Assembly (NCBI RefSeq): GCF_005221385.1
Contig: NZ_CP039904.1
Coordinates: 372,001-436,000, forward strand
Direction: 5' to 3'
Source: Agrobacterium tumefaciens
GTDB taxonomy: Bacteria > Pseudomonadota > Alphaproteobacteria > Rhizobiales > Rhizobiaceae
DNA: 64,000 nt
A model generated the notes under the pieces. It searched no databases. It had not been told where the DNA came from and worked only from the letters and a program-made list of their open reading frames with translations. Of this stretch, positions 11,910-20,449 are shown one piece after another; the first letter of the stretch is position 1; the number at the start of each line of letters is the position of its first letter. The position numbers and the translations under genes were made by a program.

Positions 11910-12665
11910 CTACACGCCGCGCTTATTCCCCCACAACAGCACATGCAGCTGCGGCAGCACCCGCGCCGAAAACCAGCGGTCTTCGCTGACCTTGTTTACC
12001 AGCCACAACATCCGGTCCATCACCCCATCGATATCCACGCGCGCATCGTCATCATCCGGCGGCGGCGGGGTATGGTTGCCGGGCTGAAGATAAACCGGCA
12101 GATGCGGGAAACGCGCGGATGCCGCCTTGGCATAGGCATAATCCGCATCGTCGAACACCACGATCTTCAGCGCCACCTGCGGTCCGTCGTCTGCGGCGGC
12201 AAGACAGTCTTCGAAGGCCTGCCAGTCCGTTTCCATGCCGCTTGATGGCGGCTTTGGGCTCAGAACCAGATGGTCGAGATCGGCAAACCAGTCCTTGGCG
12301 ATACTGCCCTGCGTTTCCAGCGCGAAACGATACCCCTCGCCCTGCCCTTTTGCGATCAGCGACCCCAGCGGCTGGATGGCGGGATTACCGCCTGACAGTG
12401 ACACCGTCAGCGGCACGCCGCCGGAAAGCCGCCGTACCTCCTGCCAGATCGCCTCGACCGGCATCGGTTTCCACGTGTCGCGGTAATCGCTGTCGACCGC
12501 ATGCAGCGTATCGCACCAGGAACAGCGGTAATCGCAGCCACCGGTACGCACGAAGACTGTCGGCAGACCGATCAGAAGACCTTCGCCCTGAATGGTCGGT
12601 CCGAAGATTTCGCTAATGCGGATCGTGGTTTCCTTCGCTGCAATCTTTTGTGCAGCCGCCGTCAT
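11910..12665 (-). CDS. queE: 7-carboxy-7-deazaguanine synthase
   Basis: 251 residues, radical SAM enzyme that rearranges 6-carboxy-tetrahydropterin to 7-carboxy-7-deazaguanine in queuosine synthesis. The iron-sulfur motif is Cys44-x3-Cys48-x2-Cys51 (CDYRCSWC), the CX3CX2C spacing of the SAM motif. [20 protein letters not shown] precedes it, as in the family, and [12 protein letters not shown] is the glycine-rich SAM-binding segment. The ATG at 12665 overlaps the queD stop (ATGA); a longer frame would run 25 codons into queD. Last gene of queC-queD-queE. Confidence 0.95.
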   Translation of the reverse strand: MTAAAQKIAAKETTIRISEIFGPTIQGEGLLIGLPTVFVRTGGCDYRCSWCDTLHAVDSDYRDTWKPMPVEAIWQEVRRLSGGVPLTVSLSGGNPAIQPLGSLIAKGQGEGYRFALETQGSIAKDWFADLDHLVLSPKPPSSGMETDWQAFEDCLAAADDGPQVALKIVVFDDADYAYAKAASARFPHLPVYLQPGNHTPPPPDDDDARVDIDGVMDRMLWLVNKVSEDRWFSARVLPQLHVLLWGNKRGV

Positions 12666-13018
12666 GGCCGGTATTCCGCCCAGGTCTTGGCAGTTTCGCT
12701 GACCCGCACGGCGCTGGTTTCCGGCAAGCGATCCTTGCACCAGTCATAGAAATGCTTCGCCAGGCATTCCGCCGTCACCCGATCATGGCCGATAACGTCG
12801 TTCAGGTGGCGATGGTCAAAATGATCGTCGATATAACGCTTTAGCGGCGAAAGCTCGTGATAGTCGCGCACGAAACCGTGCTCGTTCAGGGCTTCGCCCG
12901 ATAATTCGACCTCAACGATGTAATTATGGCCGTGCAGACGGTTGCACTGGTGATCGGACGGCAGGCTTTTTAGCTGATGCGAGGCGGAGAAGTGAAATTC
13001 CTTGGTAATGCGGAACAT
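12662..13018 (-). CDS. queD: 6-carboxy-5,6,7,8-tetrahydropterin synthase
   Basis: 118 residues, PTPS/QueD family: converts dihydroneopterin triphosphate to 6-carboxy-tetrahydropterin. The zinc ligands are the expected histidines His14, His29 and His31, with catalytic Cys25 in [11 protein letters not shown]. The compact length is normal for bacterial QueD. The start overlaps the queC stop by one base (TGATG) and its stop overlaps the queE start by four, so the three proteins are made from one coupled message. Confidence 0.95.
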   Translation of the reverse strand: MFRITKEFHFSASHQLKSLPSDHQCNRLHGHNYIVEVELSGEALNEHGFVRDYHELSPLKRYIDDHFDHRHLNDVIGHDRVTAECLAKHFYDWCKDRLPETSAVRVSETAKTWAEYRP

Positions 13019-13728
13019 CAGCGCACCTCCTGTGCCGCAAAGGCATGGGTGGCCGCTACCCAGAAGTCCGGATCCTCATAATCGGTCGGATCGGTAACAC
13101 CGGCCAGATGAAAGGCCTCGCGCCGCTCCACGCAGGTGCCGCAACGACCGCAATGGGTGAGACCACCCTTGTAACAGGACCATGTTTCGCCAAACGGCGT
13201 GCCGTATTTCACCGCATCGGTAACGATTGCCGCTTTGGAAACCGCGACATAGGGCGCAAACAGGGCGACATCGGCATAACCTTCCAGCGCATGCGCCTGC
13301 ATGGCATTGAAGCTGTCGATGAAGCCCGGCCGGCAATCGGGGTAGATGAAGTGATCGCCGCCATGCACGGCAATCGCAACAGCATCCGCCTGCTGCGCGG
13401 CAGCCAACCCAAAAGCGATGGTGAGCATGATGGCGTTGCGGTTCGGCACCACGGTGGAGCGCATGGTCTCTTCCGCATAATGCCCATCCGGCACCGCAAT
13501 GTCGTCCGTCAACGCCGAACCGGTGAGATGCGCGCCGATGGTTCTGATGTCGATGACATGATGCGGCACGCCGAGCCGTTTCGCACAATCGGCGGCAAAA
13601 TCCAGCTCCTTCCTGTGGCGCTGGCCATAGTCGAAGGAGACGAGAGCGAGAAGTTCGTGTTCCGCCGCGATTTTATGCGCAAGCGAAACGGAGTCCAATC
13701 CGCCGGAGCAGATGACGATGGTTTTCAT
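13018..13728 (-). CDS. queC: 7-cyano-7-deazaguanine synthase
   Basis: 236 residues. It uses ATP and ammonia to turn 7-carboxy-7-deazaguanine into preQ0. The PP-loop ATP motif CSGGLDSVS lies at residues 7-15. The C-terminal zinc-binding cysteines are Cys185, Cys193, Cys196 and Cys199 (SCYKGGLTHCGRCGTC). First gene of the operon, with its ribosome binding site AAGGG inside the predicted preQ1 riboswitch just upstream. queF is not in the window. Confidence 0.95.
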   Translation of the reverse strand: MKTIVICSGGLDSVSLAHKIAAEHELLALVSFDYGQRHRKELDFAADCAKRLGVPHHVIDIRTIGAHLTGSALTDDIAVPDGHYAEETMRSTVVPNRNAIMLTIAFGLAAAQQADAVAIAVHGGDHFIYPDCRPGFIDSFNAMQAHALEGYADVALFAPYVAVSKAAIVTDAVKYGTPFGETWSCYKGGLTHCGRCGTCVERREAFHLAGVTDPTDYEDPDFWVAATHAFAAQEVR

Positions 13729-13734
13729 AATTTT

Positions 13735-13770
13735 GGATCCCTTGTTTTGACCGGGTGGGCTGCGACCGGA
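13735..13770 (-). promoter_or_regulatory. preQ1-I riboswitch (predicted)
   Basis: On the minus strand the 36 bases before queC contain a short hairpin CCGG...CCGG enclosing TCGCAGCCCAC, followed by the A-rich tail TCAAAACAAGGGA. This is the layout of class I preQ1 aptamers: a P1 hairpin, an A-rich strand in its groove, and a tail that forms a pseudoknot. Here the tail AAGGG is also the queC ribosome binding site and could pair with CCC in the loop, so ligand binding would block translation. Recognised by eye. Confidence 0.78.
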
Positions 13771-13874
13771 TTACAGGGGGCGGCTTTAAAGCAAAATGCG
13801 GGATTTGTGAAGGGCTTTGCGGAAAGTCCGAAAGCGGCGAAGTCGCCTTCGCCGCTTTCAAGATCATAAAGGCC

Positions 13875-15008
13875 TCAGCGTAGCAGCGCCTGCGCCTCCT
13901 CGATGCCCAAAGCCGCCGGCTGGGTGCAGGTCGTCGTCATCTCGATGAAGCGGCCTTCCTCGCCGGACTTCAGGATCGAGGTCATCACGTCGATGCCATG
14001 CAGCGAGCGATCGAGCGAGCAGCGGGCATCTCGGCCTTCAAGGATGGCAATCGCCATATCGGCAAGGCCGGCGGTGCGGTAATTGGCGCGCGGGCCGTTC
14101 GGGCTTTCCTGATTGGCAATGCCGAAGGGATGCGCCCAGTCTTCCAGCGGCTGGATGTTCTTGTCGCGACTACTGGCTTCGACCACGCCGCCAAAGAAGT
14201 TCGGGTCCGGCACGTAGATCGAGCCTTCCGTGCCGTAAAGCTCCATATTGGCGTGGCGATGCGACCACACATCCCAGCTGGCTGAAAGCGTGATCGTCGC
14301 TCCGTTCACGAATTCCAGAAGCGCGTGGATGTTGGTTGGCGTTTCGACCGGAATGATCTCACCATTCAGCGGCTGGCTGGTCACCGTACGGGTGGGGTTT
14401 GCCATGGAGGTCAGCGCGCCGACGCGTTGGACCGGGCCGATGAGGTTGATGAGGTTGGCGACGTAATAGGGACCGAGATCGAGGATCGGCCCGCCGCCCT
14501 TCAGGAAGAAGAAGCCCGGATTGGGGTGCCACATTTCCATGCCGGGGCTCATCACGTGGCAGGTGCCTGACGTGATGCGCCCGACCTTGCCGTCATCGAT
14601 ATATTGCCGGGCAAGCTGATGCGCACCGCCGAGGAAGGTATCCGGTGCGCAGCCGACGGAAAGCTTCTTTTCGCGGGCGATGCGCCGCAATTCCTCGCCT
14701 TCTTCCAGCGAAAGTACCAGCGGCTTTTCCGAATAAACGTGCTTGCCCGCCTCGAGGGCTGCCTTCGACACCGGAAAATGCGCGGCGGGAATGGTGAGGT
14801 TCACCACCACATCGATTTCGGGGTTGGCGAGCAGTTCCTCGATGGACTGCGCGACGACACCGAATTCTTCCGCCCTCAGCTCCGCCGCATTGCGGTTGAG
14901 GTCAGCGCAGGCGAGCACCTTGATGCCCTTGAAGAGCGGCGCCAGCGAGAAATAAGCAGACGAGATATTGCCGCATCCGATGATGCCGACGCCAAGATCC
15001 CTGGCCAT
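13875..15008 (-). CDS. Gfo/Idh/MocA-family sugar dehydrogenase
   Basis: 377 residues. Rossmann motif GIIGCGNISSAYFSLAP near residues 8-24, EKPLVLSLEEGEELRRIA with the conserved EKP lysine near residue 95, and GGGPILDLGPYYVANLI in the C-terminal domain. The family oxidises hydroxyls of sugars, inositols or glycosides with NAD(P). Last gene of an operon starting with a CUT1 binding protein (20162), 24 bases after the isomerase gene, so the imported sugar is the likely source of its substrate. It is distinct in sequence from ThuB. Substrate unknown. Confidence 0.9.
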   Translation of the reverse strand: MARDLGVGIIGCGNISSAYFSLAPLFKGIKVLACADLNRNAAELRAEEFGVVAQSIEELLANPEIDVVVNLTIPAAHFPVSKAALEAGKHVYSEKPLVLSLEEGEELRRIAREKKLSVGCAPDTFLGGAHQLARQYIDDGKVGRITSGTCHVMSPGMEMWHPNPGFFFLKGGGPILDLGPYYVANLINLIGPVQRVGALTSMANPTRTVTSQPLNGEIIPVETPTNIHALLEFVNGATITLSASWDVWSHRHANMELYGTEGSIYVPDPNFFGGVVEASSRDKNIQPLEDWAHPFGIANQESPNGPRANYRTAGLADMAIAILEGRDARCSLDRSLHGIDVMTSILKSGEEGRFIEMTTTCTQPAALGIEEAQALLR

Positions 15009-15032
15009 GATGAAAACTCCGAAAATTGAAAC

Positions 15033-15797
15033 TCAGTAGGTTTTGAAGGATGCGATCGAGCGGGTGATCAGCCGGTCGATATCTTTCGGATTGTCGTGCT
15101 CAACCACGAAATGTTTCGTGGCGGATTTCGCCTTCAGCGCGGCGACAAGGACCTTCCAGTCAACCGTGCCATGGCCGACATCCGCCCAACCGTCTTCATC
15201 CGCATTTTCCCCTGATGGTGCGATATCCTTCACATGCACGGCGGTGATGCGCTTGCCATAGCTTTCGATCCAGGCGAGCGGATCGGCATTGCCCCTGATA
15301 ATCCAGGCGATATCCGCTTCCCATTTCAGGTCCGGTCCGCCGGCAAGAATCTGCTCCTGCGGGGTGGAACCATCGGCAAGCGCCTTGAACTCGAAGTCGT
15401 GGTTGTGCCAGCCGAAGGTAAGCCCGGCATCGACGAAGGGTTTGCCGGCTTCCTGCAGCCGCTTGCCGAAGGCGAACCAGCCTGCGGCATCCGCCGGGCG
15501 CTGGTCGGGCATAAGGTAAGGGCAATAGATCGCCTCCACGCCCAGAACCTTGGCAATATTGAGCGCCTTTTTCGGATCGCCTTCCAGAAGGTCAAGGCCA
15601 AAATGGCCTGTTGGCATGGAAAGACCGTTGGCGTCGAGTTCGGCGCGCAGAGCCTTCAAGCCGGCATCATCCAGCGACGCATACATGGCGCCGTAACCTT
15701 CTACCTGTTTGTAACCCGCCGCCGAGAGCTTCTTCAAAATATTGGAAAAAGGCTGGAAATTGCGGGCGCTATAAAGCTGAAAACCGAGTTCTGTCAT
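15033..15797 (-). CDS. sugar phosphate isomerase/epimerase-family TIM barrel
   Basis: 254 residues, xylose-isomerase-like AP-endonuclease-2 fold (COG1082). Visible elements: GFQLYSARNFQPFSNILKKL at the N-terminus, FGWHNHDFEF with metal-binding His residues, KWEADIAWI, TAVHVKDIAP, and FVVEHDNPKD near the C-terminus. It probably uses a divalent metal to epimerise or isomerise an oxidised sugar. GGAGGAG lies 4 bases before the ATG at 15797, which is preferred over an upstream in-frame ATG. Pairing with a Gfo/Idh dehydrogenase recalls the YcjS/YcjR pair of enterobacteria that acts on 3-keto glycosides; the parallel is an inference. Confidence 0.88.
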   Translation of the reverse strand: MTELGFQLYSARNFQPFSNILKKLSAAGYKQVEGYGAMYASLDDAGLKALRAELDANGLSMPTGHFGLDLLEGDPKKALNIAKVLGVEAIYCPYLMPDQRPADAAGWFAFGKRLQEAGKPFVDAGLTFGWHNHDFEFKALADGSTPQEQILAGGPDLKWEADIAWIIRGNADPLAWIESYGKRITAVHVKDIAPSGENADEDGWADVGHGTVDWKVLVAALKAKSATKHFVVEHDNPKDIDRLITRSIASFKTY

Positions 15798-15855
15798 TGT
15801 CTCCTCCATAGAGATGTGGGGTCTTGGGATTGTGTGTGGGGGAATTATCGAGCCT

Positions 15856-16944
15856 CTAAAGCCGATCCTCGCTCTCGGCGTCGAACAACGAGGCCATGGT
15901 CAGGTCGAGACCGAGGCGAACCTTGGTGCCCGGCGAAAACCGCCTGTGGCCGCCGACACGCACGGACATCGTATGGCCGGCATGTTTCAGCCAGATCAGA
16001 TTGTCGGCGCCCATCGGCTCCTCGATATCGACGATCGCCTCATGCACCTCACCGGCGACGATATCGGCATCGACCCGCACATGTTCGGGGCGCACGCCGA
16101 GAACCACGGCGCGGCCGGCTGCAAGCGGCGCCTCCGGCTGATATCCGTCCAGCGAGAAGGTGACGCCATTGGTGGTGAAGACGACCTTGCCGTCCTTCTC
16201 GATCAGCTCGCCGCGCAGGAAGTTCATCGAGGGTGAACCGATGAAGCCGGCGACGAAGAGGTTCTTCGGCTTGTTGTAAATGGTAACGGGATCGGCGAGC
16301 TGCTGGATGACGCCGCTTTTCATGATGGCGATGCGGTCCGCCAGCGTCAGCGCCTCGATCTGGTCATGCGTCACATAGATCATGGTGTTCTTCAGCGACT
16401 GGTGCAGCCGCTTGATTTCGACACGCAGTTCCGAGCGCAGCTTGGCGTCGAGGTTCGAGAGCGGCTCGTCAAACAGGAACACATCCACATCGCGCACCAG
16501 CGCCCGTCCGATCGCCACGCGCTGGCGCTGTCCGCCGGAAAGCTCGGCCGGCTTGCGCTTCAGCAGCGGTTCGATCTGCAGGATGCCGGCCGCCCGTTTC
16601 ACACGCCGCTCGATTTCCTCCTTCGGCACCTTCGCGACCTGTAGGCCGAATGACAGGTTCTTCTCCACCGTCATCTGCGGATAAAGCGCATAGGACTGGA
16701 ACACCATGCCGATACCGCGATCCTTCGGCTCTTCCCAGGTGACGTTGCGGTCCTTGATGAATATCTGCCCATCGGTCGGTTCCAGAAGGCCCGCAATGCA
16801 GTTGAGAAGGGTCGACTTGCCGCAGCCGGAAGAGCCGAGCAGCACGAGGAATTCGCCGTCGTAAATATCGAGATTGAGGTCTTTCAGCACGGTAACGGCA
16901 CCGAAGGACAGGGAAAGATCGCGGATGGAAACGCTTTTGTTCAT
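15856..16944 (-). CDS. CUT1 sugar ABC transporter ATP-binding protein (UgpC/MalK type)
   Basis: 362 residues with Walker A GSSGCGKST, Q-loop VFQSYALYPQMTV, signature LSGGQRQRVAIGRA, Walker B VFLFDEPLSNLDAK, switch His YVTHDQ, and a full C-terminal MalK-like regulatory domain containing VLGVRPEHVRV. The ATG at 16944 lies 5 bases after the upstream permease stop. An in-frame TTG three codons earlier is possible but AAGG would then touch it. Expected to serve the two permeases immediately upstream. Confidence 0.92.
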   Translation of the reverse strand: MNKSVSIRDLSLSFGAVTVLKDLNLDIYDGEFLVLLGSSGCGKSTLLNCIAGLLEPTDGQIFIKDRNVTWEEPKDRGIGMVFQSYALYPQMTVEKNLSFGLQVAKVPKEEIERRVKRAAGILQIEPLLKRKPAELSGGQRQRVAIGRALVRDVDVFLFDEPLSNLDAKLRSELRVEIKRLHQSLKNTMIYVTHDQIEALTLADRIAIMKSGVIQQLADPVTIYNKPKNLFVAGFIGSPSMNFLRGELIEKDGKVVFTTNGVTFSLDGYQPEAPLAAGRAVVLGVRPEHVRVDADIVAGEVHEAIVDIEEPMGADNLIWLKHAGHTMSVRVGGHRRFSPGTKVRLGLDLTMASLFDAESEDRL

Positions 16945-16949
16945 ATAGC

Positions 16950-17891
16950 TCAACCTTTTACTGCGCCTGCGGCAATGCCGCGCACGAATAGCCTGCCGGA
17001 GACGAAATAAACGATCAGCGGCACGGCACCCGTCAGAAGGGTTGCGGCCATGTTGACGTTATATTCCTTCACGCCCTGCACGGAGTTGACGATATTATTG
17101 AGCTGCACCGTCATCGGGTAATATTCCGGCCGCGTGAACACCACGCCGAACAGGAAGTCATTCCAGATGCCGGTCACCTGCAGGATCATCGCCACAACGA
17201 AGATCGGCAGCGACATGGGCAGCATGATGCGGAAATAGATCTGCCAGAAATTGGCGCCATCGATGCGCGCCGCCTTGAACAGCTCCTCCGGCAGAGAGGC
17301 GAAATAGTTGCGGAACAATAGCGTCAGGATCGGCATGCCGAAGATGGTGTGCACGATGACGAGGCCGGTCAGCGTGCCATAAACGCCCATTTCCCGCAGC
17401 ACGATGACGATCGGATAGATCATCACCTGATAGGGGATGAAAGCGCCGATGATGAGGATCGAGAAAAACAGCTCCGATCCCCTAAACTTCCAGTTGGCCA
17501 TGGCGTAGCCGCTGACGGAAGCGACAACGATCGAAATGACGACGGAAGGCACGAGAATGCGCACCGAGTTCCAGAAGCCGCGTGAAAGCCCGTCGCAGTT
17601 CAAGCCCGTGCAGGCATTCGCCCAAGCTTTCACCCAGGGCTCAAAGGTGATTTCCACCGGCGGCGCAAAGATGTTGCCGAGACGGATTTCCGGCATGCCC
17701 TTCAGCGAGGTGACGACCATCACGTAAAGCGGCAGCAGATAATAGGCGGCGGCGACGAACAACGTGCCGTAAAGAATGATGTTGCGGCGGGAAAAGGTTT
17801 TCCTCGGCTTCCTGCCGCGCGGGCCGGAAAGGTCTTTGGCAACCGCATCGGTGGCGGCCACGACCGTGTTTAGTGTGCTGATATTAGCCAC
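16950..17891 (-). CDS. CUT1 sugar ABC transporter permease (MalG type)
   Basis: 313 residues with a roughly 35-residue hydrophilic N-terminus, then six predicted membrane spans starting at NIILYGTLFVAAAYYLLPLY. The EAA loop is KAARIDGANFWQIYFRIMLP. The start codon is GTG at 17891, with GGAGG 8 bases upstream, and it overlaps the end of the preceding permease by 8 bases. The C-terminus VRGIAAGAVKG is typical of MalG-type subunits. Confidence 0.9.
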   Translation of the reverse strand: MANISTLNTVVAATDAVAKDLSGPRGRKPRKTFSRRNIILYGTLFVAAAYYLLPLYVMVVTSLKGMPEIRLGNIFAPPVEITFEPWVKAWANACTGLNCDGLSRGFWNSVRILVPSVVISIVVASVSGYAMANWKFRGSELFFSILIIGAFIPYQVMIYPIVIVLREMGVYGTLTGLVIVHTIFGMPILTLLFRNYFASLPEELFKAARIDGANFWQIYFRIMLPMSLPIFVVAMILQVTGIWNDFLFGVVFTRPEYYPMTVQLNNIVNSVQGVKEYNVNMAATLLTGAVPLIVYFVSGRLFVRGIAAGAVKG

Positions 17892-18786
17892 GCTTCTTGC
17901 CTCCGAATTCGAGGTAGGCCCATGGAATGACGATGATCGCGACAGTCAGAAGCATCATGGTCGAGGCGGCAAAGCCCTGCCCCAGGTTCTGCGCCTGAAA
18001 CATGTAGTCATAGACATATTTCGCGGGCACCTCAGACGCGATGCCCGGCCCGCCGCTGGTCTGCGCCACGACAAGATCGTAGACCTTGACGATGCCGCTG
18101 GCGATGATGACGAGGGTGGTGATGAACACCGGTCGCATCATCGGAATGATGATGAGGATATACGTCTTCCACATCGGGATGCCGTCAACACGCGTCGCTT
18201 TCCAGATATCCTCGTCTATGCCGCGAAGACCGGCCAGCATGAGGCACATGACCAGCCCCGTGCCCTGCCAGAGCGCTGCAATCAGGATGCCGTAGATGAC
18301 GATCTGCGAATTATAGAGCGGATCGAAGGTAAAGCTTTCCCAGCCGAGCGAACGGACCACGGACTGGATGCCGAATTCCGGGTTCAGCAACCATTGCCAG
18401 ACAAGGCCGGTAACGATGAAGGACAGCGCAAAGGGATAAAGGAATATGGTGCGGAAGGTGTTTTCGAACCGGATTTTCTGGTCCATCAGTGCCGCCAGCA
18501 CGAAGCCGATGACGAGGCTGAAGATCAATGACAGAACGCCGTAGATCGCCAGATTCTGGATGGAAACAATCCAGCGTGGTGCTGCCCACAGTCGCTCATA
18601 CTGGTCAAAACCGATGAAGCTTGCCCGCGGCAGAAGCTTGGAATTGGTGAAGGAATAAATCACCGTCCAGACCGTACCGCCGAGGAAGATCACCATGGCG
18701 GTCAAGATCATGGGAATGGAGGCAATCTTGGAATTGAGATTGCGAAAAAGCTGATTGGGACGCCTGGAGCGCGTTTGACCTGCCAT
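17884..18786 (-). CDS. CUT1 sugar ABC transporter permease (MalF type)
   Basis: 300 residues, about six membrane spans. EAA-type loop KATRVDGIPMWKTYILIIIPMM. GGAGGAGGTAAC precedes the ATG directly, a very strong ribosome binding site. A perfect 14-base palindrome, CTGTAACGTTACAG, overlaps that leader (18798-18811). Partner of the permease at 16950. A 143-base gap holding a hairpin separates it from the binding-protein gene, consistent with lower expression of the membrane subunits. Confidence 0.9.
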   Translation of the reverse strand: MAGQTRSRRPNQLFRNLNSKIASIPMILTAMVIFLGGTVWTVIYSFTNSKLLPRASFIGFDQYERLWAAPRWIVSIQNLAIYGVLSLIFSLVIGFVLAALMDQKIRFENTFRTIFLYPFALSFIVTGLVWQWLLNPEFGIQSVVRSLGWESFTFDPLYNSQIVIYGILIAALWQGTGLVMCLMLAGLRGIDEDIWKATRVDGIPMWKTYILIIIPMMRPVFITTLVIIASGIVKVYDLVVAQTSGGPGIASEVPAKYVYDYMFQAQNLGQGFAASTMMLLTVAIIVIPWAYLEFGGKKRG

Positions 18787-18797
18787 GTTACCTCCTC

Positions 18798-18811
18798 CTG
18801 TAACGTTACAG
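18798..18811. promoter_or_regulatory. palindromic operator candidate CTGTAACGTTACAG
   Basis: Perfect 14-base palindrome with an AACGTT centre, 12 bases upstream of the permease start. It shares 12 of 14 positions with the element at 20178-20191, so both are probably bound by the same regulator, perhaps of the LacI family (central CG). No regulator gene lies beside this operon. Confidence 0.6.
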
Positions 18812-18889
18812 TCAACGGTCAGGCAAAAGCCCTACCGCATGAAACCCCTGCCCGCACTGGTGATTATTGCACGGACCGGACGTCGGAGC

Positions 18890-18911
18890 GGGGAGCGGCG
18901 AACCGCTCCCC
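18890..18911 (-). terminator. intra-operon hairpin after the binding-protein gene
   Basis: GGGGAGCGG and CCGCTCCCC form a 9-base perfect stem around a CGAA tetraloop, 19 bases past the stop of the binding-protein gene. There is no U-run, so this is more likely an RNA-stabilising or attenuating hairpin than a strong terminator. Confidence 0.55.
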
Positions 18912-18929
18912 AACCCGGAGAGATCACAA

Positions 18930-20162
18930 TCAGTCAGCTGAACCGATAAGGTCCGCAAAGCGCTTCTGGCCATCTGCCGCCGACATCGAGCCGGCGAAGA
19001 ATTCCGCCATCAGGTCTTCCTTCTGTTTCTGCGTATCGGCGGAAATCAGCTGGTCGGTGCTGGTGAGCGCATTGCCCTTGGCCAGAATTGCCAGACCCTT
19101 CTTCATGCAGTCATTGGCGGCGTTGAGATCGACGTCGCCACGGATCGGCAGCGAGCCCTTCTTCAGGTTGAAGGCGACCTGCGTTTTCGGATCGACGATG
19201 GTTTCGGCCAACACGTCCTGCGCCTTGGTTTTCGCCTCGTCTTTCAGGACCGGGAAATAAAAGGCGTCGCCGCCGGTGGTGATATAGTCATTGAGGCCGA
19301 GACCCGGCAGGCAGGAGTAATCCGTACCCGCTTTCTGGTTTGCAAGCTGGAATTCGCCCTGCGCCCAGTCGCCCATGATCTGGCCGCCAGCCTTGCCTGT
19401 TATGACCATGTTGGTGGCCTGGTTCCAGTCCTGAACATTGGTGCCCTTGGCCATATCACGGGCCTCGACGGCCGCTGCGAAAATCTTCGCCATCTCTGGC
19501 CCGGCTGCCGCCTCGGCATCCTTGTCGCCATAGACCTTCTGATAGAGGTCTTTGCCGCCGATCGAAAGCGTCAACGTGTCGAACAGGCCGTTCGCCTGCC
19601 ATGCCTGACCACCGAGCGCCAGCGGCTGGATGCCGGCCTTTTTCAGCGCCGGTGCGGCTGCAACGAATTCCGTCCAGTTCTTCGGAACCTCGACGCCCGC
19701 CTTCTTGAAAGCTTCGTTGGAAAGCCACAGCCATTGCCAGGAATGGATATTGACCGGTGCGCAATAGATCTTGCCGTCGATGGTGCAGCTGTCGAGCAGA
19801 CTTGCCGGCTTGATGACCTCTTTCCACTTGCCCTTTTCGGCAACGTCCGACAGGTCGCGCATCAGGCCGGCCTGCACCAGCTCTTCCGCCTGCCGACCAT
19901 GGTTGAACTGGGTTGCGCCCATCGGGTCGCCGCCGGTGATGCGGCTGATCATGATCGGACGGGCGGTGCCGCCCGAACCGGCAATCGCGCCATCCACCCA
20001 TTTATTACCGGTGGCATCGAAAGCCTTGGCAAGCTCGGCCACCGCTGCGGCTTCGCCGCCCGATGTCCACCAATGAGTCACCTCAAGATCGGTGGCCCCT
20101 GCAATACCCGCTGGAATCATAACACTGGCCAAAAAGGCCGCAGAAATAACACGCATTCGCAT
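18930..20162 (-). CDS. CUT1 sugar ABC transporter binding protein
   Basis: 410 residues. Signal peptide MRVISAAFLASVMIPAGIAG, with the mature protein starting near ATDLEVTHWWTSGGEAAAVA. It belongs to the COG1653 solute-binding family. The segments WTSGGEAAAV, GGTARPIMISRITGGDP and WQWLWLSNEAFKKAG resemble glucose/mannose-type binding proteins of pseudomonads, but ligand identity is uncertain. GGAGGAG precedes the ATG. First gene of a six-gene operon running to 13875, with an operator-like palindrome at 20178-20191 just upstream. Confidence 0.88.
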   Translation of the reverse strand: MRMRVISAAFLASVMIPAGIAGATDLEVTHWWTSGGEAAAVAELAKAFDATGNKWVDGAIAGSGGTARPIMISRITGGDPMGATQFNHGRQAEELVQAGLMRDLSDVAEKGKWKEVIKPASLLDSCTIDGKIYCAPVNIHSWQWLWLSNEAFKKAGVEVPKNWTEFVAAAPALKKAGIQPLALGGQAWQANGLFDTLTLSIGGKDLYQKVYGDKDAEAAAGPEMAKIFAAAVEARDMAKGTNVQDWNQATNMVITGKAGGQIMGDWAQGEFQLANQKAGTDYSCLPGLGLNDYITTGGDAFYFPVLKDEAKTKAQDVLAETIVDPKTQVAFNLKKGSLPIRGDVDLNAANDCMKKGLAILAKGNALTSTDQLISADTQKQKEDLMAEFFAGSMSAADGQKRFADLIGSAD

Positions 20163-20177
20163 GAGTCTCCTCCCTCA

Positions 20178-20191
20178 CTGAAACGTTGCAG
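20178..20191. promoter_or_regulatory. palindromic operator candidate CTGAAACGTTGCAG
   Basis: Near-palindrome with the same AACGTT centre as 18798-18811, 16 bases upstream of the binding-protein start, where a bound repressor could block transcription start or translation. The rest of the 287-base gap up to 20449 shows no convincing gene. Confidence 0.6.
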
Positions 20192-20449
20192 TTGGAACGT
20201 ATGCGAAGATTTTTGATTAGGCAACCGCCTTAATATACGAATCTCGCCAGCGCTCTTCCGAGGCGTTTCGAAGAGCTGCAAGGCCCGTATATTGTCTGGA
20301 ATTCTGAAGCGGAAAAGGATATGCCGCGACACGAAGGCGGCGCTACCACGGGTATAAATCCTCAACTGACCGGCCGGTAGACCGATCAGTGCAATAAGGG
20401 CGATTGCCCGTATTCTCTTTTAAGGCGCCGCTTCGGCCTCGACGGCAAC

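Noticed and set aside
20117..20365. 82-codon minus-strand frame upstream of the CUT1 binding-protein gene
   Set aside because: Overlaps the real gene start and operator; no ribosome site and an arginine-rich random composition.
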